This document shows, one piece after another, positions 62,131 through 64,000 of a stretch of 64,000 nucleotides of DNA. The first letter of the stretch is position 1; the number at the start of each line of letters is the position of its first letter. This stretch comes from Methylorubrum extorquens. Its GTDB lineage: Bacteria > Pseudomonadota > Alphaproteobacteria > Rhizobiales > Beijerinckiaceae. Both the position numbers and the translations under genes were made by a program. A model generated the notes under the pieces. That model searched no databases. It had not been told where the DNA came from and worked only from the letters and a program-made list of their open reading frames with translations. The stretch spans positions 4,284,001 through 4,348,000 of the forward strand of contig NZ_JALJXF010000001.1 in NCBI RefSeq assembly GCF_024169925.1. The letters run 5' to 3'.

Positions 62131-62346
62131 GCCGCGCGCCGAATACGGGATGGCCGCCCGGCGGGCGACCATCCTCGCAAAACCTATCGTTTGATGCGAA
62201 TTCGCGAAAATTCTTCAGGTCATCGTTACGGATCGGTGAGGCTGGCCGGCATTCCCGGGGGACAAGCGGCGGGCCTTAAGATTCCGGTAGCGACGCGCGC
62301 AATCTCCTGAGGTCCGGCCTCGCGCCGGAACCGAAGGAATGCAGCC

Positions 62347-62694
62347 ATGGACCCGATCAGGGCCGCGGCCTCGACGCCGCCCGTCTCCACCGCCCCCATC
62401 ACCCCCGTCCGACCGGTCGCGGAGACCGTTCGCGACGAGGCGCCCGCCTCCCGCGTGCTCGATCCCGCGGTCACCGTCGCCGTGAGCCCCGAGAGTGCGG
62501 ACACGAAACCGTCCGAGCCGGAGCGGCGTGCCTATACCCGCGATGCGGACAGCCAGAGCCTCGTTTTCCGTGTCACCGATCCGCAGACCGGCGATGTCGT
62601 GATGCAGATCCCCGACGAAGTGATCCTCAAGGCGCGGGCCTACGCGCGGGAAGCAGCGCCATCTCCGGGCGAGCGCATCGCCAAGACGGCCTGA
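62347..62694 (+). CDS. FlaG-like protein (probable)
   Basis: 115 residues. The first ~60 are low-complexity (Ala, Pro, Thr, Glu). The end DSQSLVFRVTDPQTGDVVMQIPDEVILKARAYARE resembles the C-terminal domain of FlaG, a small flagellar protein (L-V-V-K-V-x-D-x-x-T-G-E-V-I-R-Q-I-P). A flaF gene lies downstream and convergent. A stem-loop (62694-62736) separates the two. Moderate confidence: FlaG similarity rests on one motif. Confidence 0.55.
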   Translation: MDPIRAAASTPPVSTAPITPVRPVAETVRDEAPASRVLDPAVTVAVSPESADTKPSEPERRAYTRDADSQSLVFRVTDPQTGDVVMQIPDEVILKARAYAREAAPSPGERIAKTA

Positions 62695-62736
62695 TACCAA
62701 ATCCGCTCGATCCCTTCGGGATGGCGGATTTGGTAT
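62694..62736. terminator. Bidirectional hairpin between FlaG-like gene and flaF
   Basis: Perfect 13-bp arms ATACCAAATCCGC (62694-62706) and GCGGATTTGGTAT (62724-62736) with an inner ATCCC-TTC-GGGAT hairpin. It starts inside the stop codon (TGA, 62692-62694) of the FlaG-like gene. The structure resembles common rhizobial intergenic repeats and could terminate both convergent genes. Confidence 0.6.
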
Positions 62737-62877
62737 GACCAGCCATCCGACGGGACCGGACGTGCGGGCACGCGCGCGCCGCGTCGGCCTATGGTCAGCG
62801 GCCCAGACGGTACGCCGCTGCCGAAGGCGATCCGCTCCGGCAGCTCTGAAGCGATTCGGTTTTCTGGAAGCCGGCCT

Positions 62878-63252
62878 TTACACCCCCGGCCCGGCGTCGC
62901 CCTGAAGCCCCGCGGCGATGTGGTTGTTGAGCGAGACGAGCGACTCGATCTTCTGCGCCGTCGGCTCGATCATCGTGTCCAAAATCGTATGGAACACGTA
63001 GGCCGAGAGCTGCGCCATGCCGGTGCGGACCTCGGTGGGGAGCGGGCTGTTCGGCTCGGTCGCGGCGGAGGCCAGGATCGTCCAGACACGCTGGTTGAAC
63101 GTCAGCGCGTCGTTGAGCGCCGGCCCCGCCTCGATCTGTGAGCCGAGGGACTGGAGACGGCCGGCGGCCTTCAGCAGAACGGCCGCCTCGGCTTCCCGAG
63201 GGGAGAGCGCCACGCGCGAAGCCTTCGCATAGGCATTGGCCGCGTACTGCAT
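62878..63252 (-). CDS. flaF: Flagellar biosynthesis regulator FlaF
   Basis: 124 residues from ATG 63252 (an upstream frame was ignored). MQYAANAYAKASRVALSPREAEAAVLLKAAGRLQSL, then ALTFNQRVWTILASAATEPNSPLPTEVRTGMAQLSAYVFHTILDTMIEP is the FlaF family (a secretion or translation factor for flagellin in alphaproteobacteria). It is usually beside flbT and flagellin genes; neither is seen in the window. The next gene upstream points the other way, so flaF is probably monocistronic here. Confidence 0.87.
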   Translation of the reverse strand: MQYAANAYAKASRVALSPREAEAAVLLKAAGRLQSLGSQIEAGPALNDALTFNQRVWTILASAATEPNSPLPTEVRTGMAQLSAYVFHTILDTMIEPTAQKIESLVSLNNHIAAGLQGDAGPGV

Positions 63253-63429
63253 CGTCAGTGTTCTCCCTGCGCCGCCCTCGGCCGATCGCAGGCGAATCAA
63301 TGCATCGTTTTTGTTAAAAGCCGGTATGCGAGCGTTCTGCCGTATTGGCGCCCCGAAAGGGGGTGAGTGCTTCGACGTGGCGGCCGTTATGGCCAGTCCG
63401 TGCCACATCGGGTCCGGAACCCGCTTCAG

Positions 63430-63669
63430 ATGACGAATTTCTTTCTCGGATTGATGGCCGGCTGCATCATCGCCGGTGTCGTCACCATCACCGCTGCCCG
63501 GCACCCGGCGGTGCAAATGCGGCTCGGCCTCGTGCCGCCCGCTCAGGCGGCGGTCGTCGTAGCACCCCGCCCTGAAACGCCCCGCTGCCCGGTGCCGAAG
63601 ACGGCGAACCAAGTCGGCAATCCGGAGATGCTGTTCTCGCGTAGCCGCCTCTGGTCGGTCGCCCCCTGA
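63430..63669 (+). CDS. Small single-pass membrane protein
   Basis: 79 residues from ATG 63430. An N-terminal transmembrane segment (FFLGLMAGCIIAGVVTITAA) is followed by a short polar domain with one cysteine (PETPRCPVPKTANQVGNPEMLFSRSRL). No domain recognised. It is divergent from flaF, with 177 nt between. Confidence 0.55.
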   Translation: MTNFFLGLMAGCIIAGVVTITAARHPAVQMRLGLVPPAQAAVVVAPRPETPRCPVPKTANQVGNPEMLFSRSRLWSVAP

Positions 63670-63802
63670 GGCCAGTCCTGATCCCTTGAGGCAGGCCTCA
63701 GGAAATCCGCTCGTTCGCTTCGCAGGGCACGATGTCGTGTCTCGTGCGAGCACCGCGCGGGCTTGCTGACCGGTCCCCGCCTGGATCTGAGCGGAAGCCG
63801 GA

Positions 63803-63943
63803 TCAGACGCTGCTGCTGAGCAGAAACATCACCATCGTCGTCGCAACGGTGCTGCCGAGGAAGCCGAACAGGGCCGCGGCGAAGGAAGGGCCGGTCTGCA
63901 TGTCGGCGGTGGGCTGACGGAGGGCGTTGTCGGTGGCGATCAT
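63803..63943 (-). CDS. Short membrane peptide (probable)
   Basis: A 46-residue frame, ATG to TGA, with a hydrophobic C-terminal helix (FAAALFGFLGSTVATTMVMFLLSS) after a polar MIATDNALRQPTADM start. Codon use fits the genome's third-position GC bias. No strong ribosome site. It may be a small real membrane protein. Confidence 0.4.
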   Translation of the reverse strand: MIATDNALRQPTADMQTGPSFAAALFGFLGSTVATTMVMFLLSSSV

Positions 63944-64000
63944 GGCAAGACCCTGAGGGAAGAAGAGGAGTTTTCCGGCGCGAAGCGATCGGTTCGATTG

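Overview
The window is one contiguous piece of a high-GC alphaproteobacterial chromosome. Family-level protein resemblance, gene order and codon use fit the Methylorubrum/Methylobacterium extorquens group (Rhizobiales). The gidB/parS/parA/parB cluster, the Irr-type (ICE) iron box, succinylase-type dapD, full-length cobalamin-dependent metH, heme A synthase of the CtaA/COX15 type and short palindromic intergenic elements bounded by CTAGAGC all point the same way. There is no rRNA operon, tRNA, CRISPR array, prophage or intact insertion sequence that I can see. The content is mainly housekeeping, with a few lineage-specific patches.

Layout, left to right. 1-2.3 kb: end of a Tim44-like gene, mltA and an Smr protein in one transcription unit. 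2.5-3.9 kb: rho, closed by an intrinsic terminator. 4.2-7.3 kb: poxB, then a decayed TonB-dependent siderophore receptor and an fhuF-type reductase without a normal start codon. 7.4-14.1 kb: mostly exported or membrane proteins (TerC, a lipid kinase, an SNase-like membrane protein, a class A acid phosphatase). 14.2-16.6 kb: alpha/beta hydrolase, dapD and a cyclic-nucleotide-binding protein. 16.9-19.3 kb: an OmpR-type regulator, an L,D-transpeptidase-like protein and YggS. 19.4-24.7 kb: a DUF1963 protein, leuS and mnmE. 24.8-26.4 kb: an AT-rich insert with a PAS-HTH regulator and a DUF6894 protein. 26.6-30.9 kb: mnmG-rsmG-parA-parB with a perfect parS inside rsmG. 31.0-33.6 kb: an intradiol dioxygenase, holA and lptE. 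33.9-36.8 kb: hypotheticals and a GT92-like glycosyltransferase. 36.8-38.9 kb: tyrC-hisC. 39.0-47.3 kb: a siderophore receptor with an ICE box, kup, ispG and a patatin-like phospholipase. 47.4-53.4 kb: an ArsR-methyltransferase regulator, metF and metH. 53.5-59.8 kb: a small lipoprotein, a GNAT protein, a polysaccharide deacetylase, DUF2842, ctaA and an HlyIII/PAQR protein. 60.1-62.1 kb: a TPP riboswitch and thiC. 62.3-64.0 kb: a FlaG-like protein, flaF and small proteins.

Functional links. rsmG-parA-parB with the embedded parS is the chromosome-segregation centromere region, so the window is probably origin-proximal. The ArsR-methyltransferase/metF/metH block is a methionine-cycle unit, with a perfect 20-bp palindrome over the regulator's start codon. 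Iron supply appears twice: an intact receptor with a good ICE box, and a decayed receptor plus fhuF. Cell-envelope functions recur (mltA, the L,D-transpeptidase-like protein, dapD, lptE, kup, terC).

I found no convincing wholly new multi-gene system. The points most worth a second look are the regulator's start-codon palindrome, the ~106-bp CTAGAGC-bounded elements (one of which supplies a gene's stop codon), the AT-rich PAS-HTH/DUF6894 insert between mnmE and mnmG, the ICE box, the decaying siderophore/fhuF locus, and a second parS-like site in leuS. Start codons were chosen by eye. All family names come from recognising sequence features, not from database searches.
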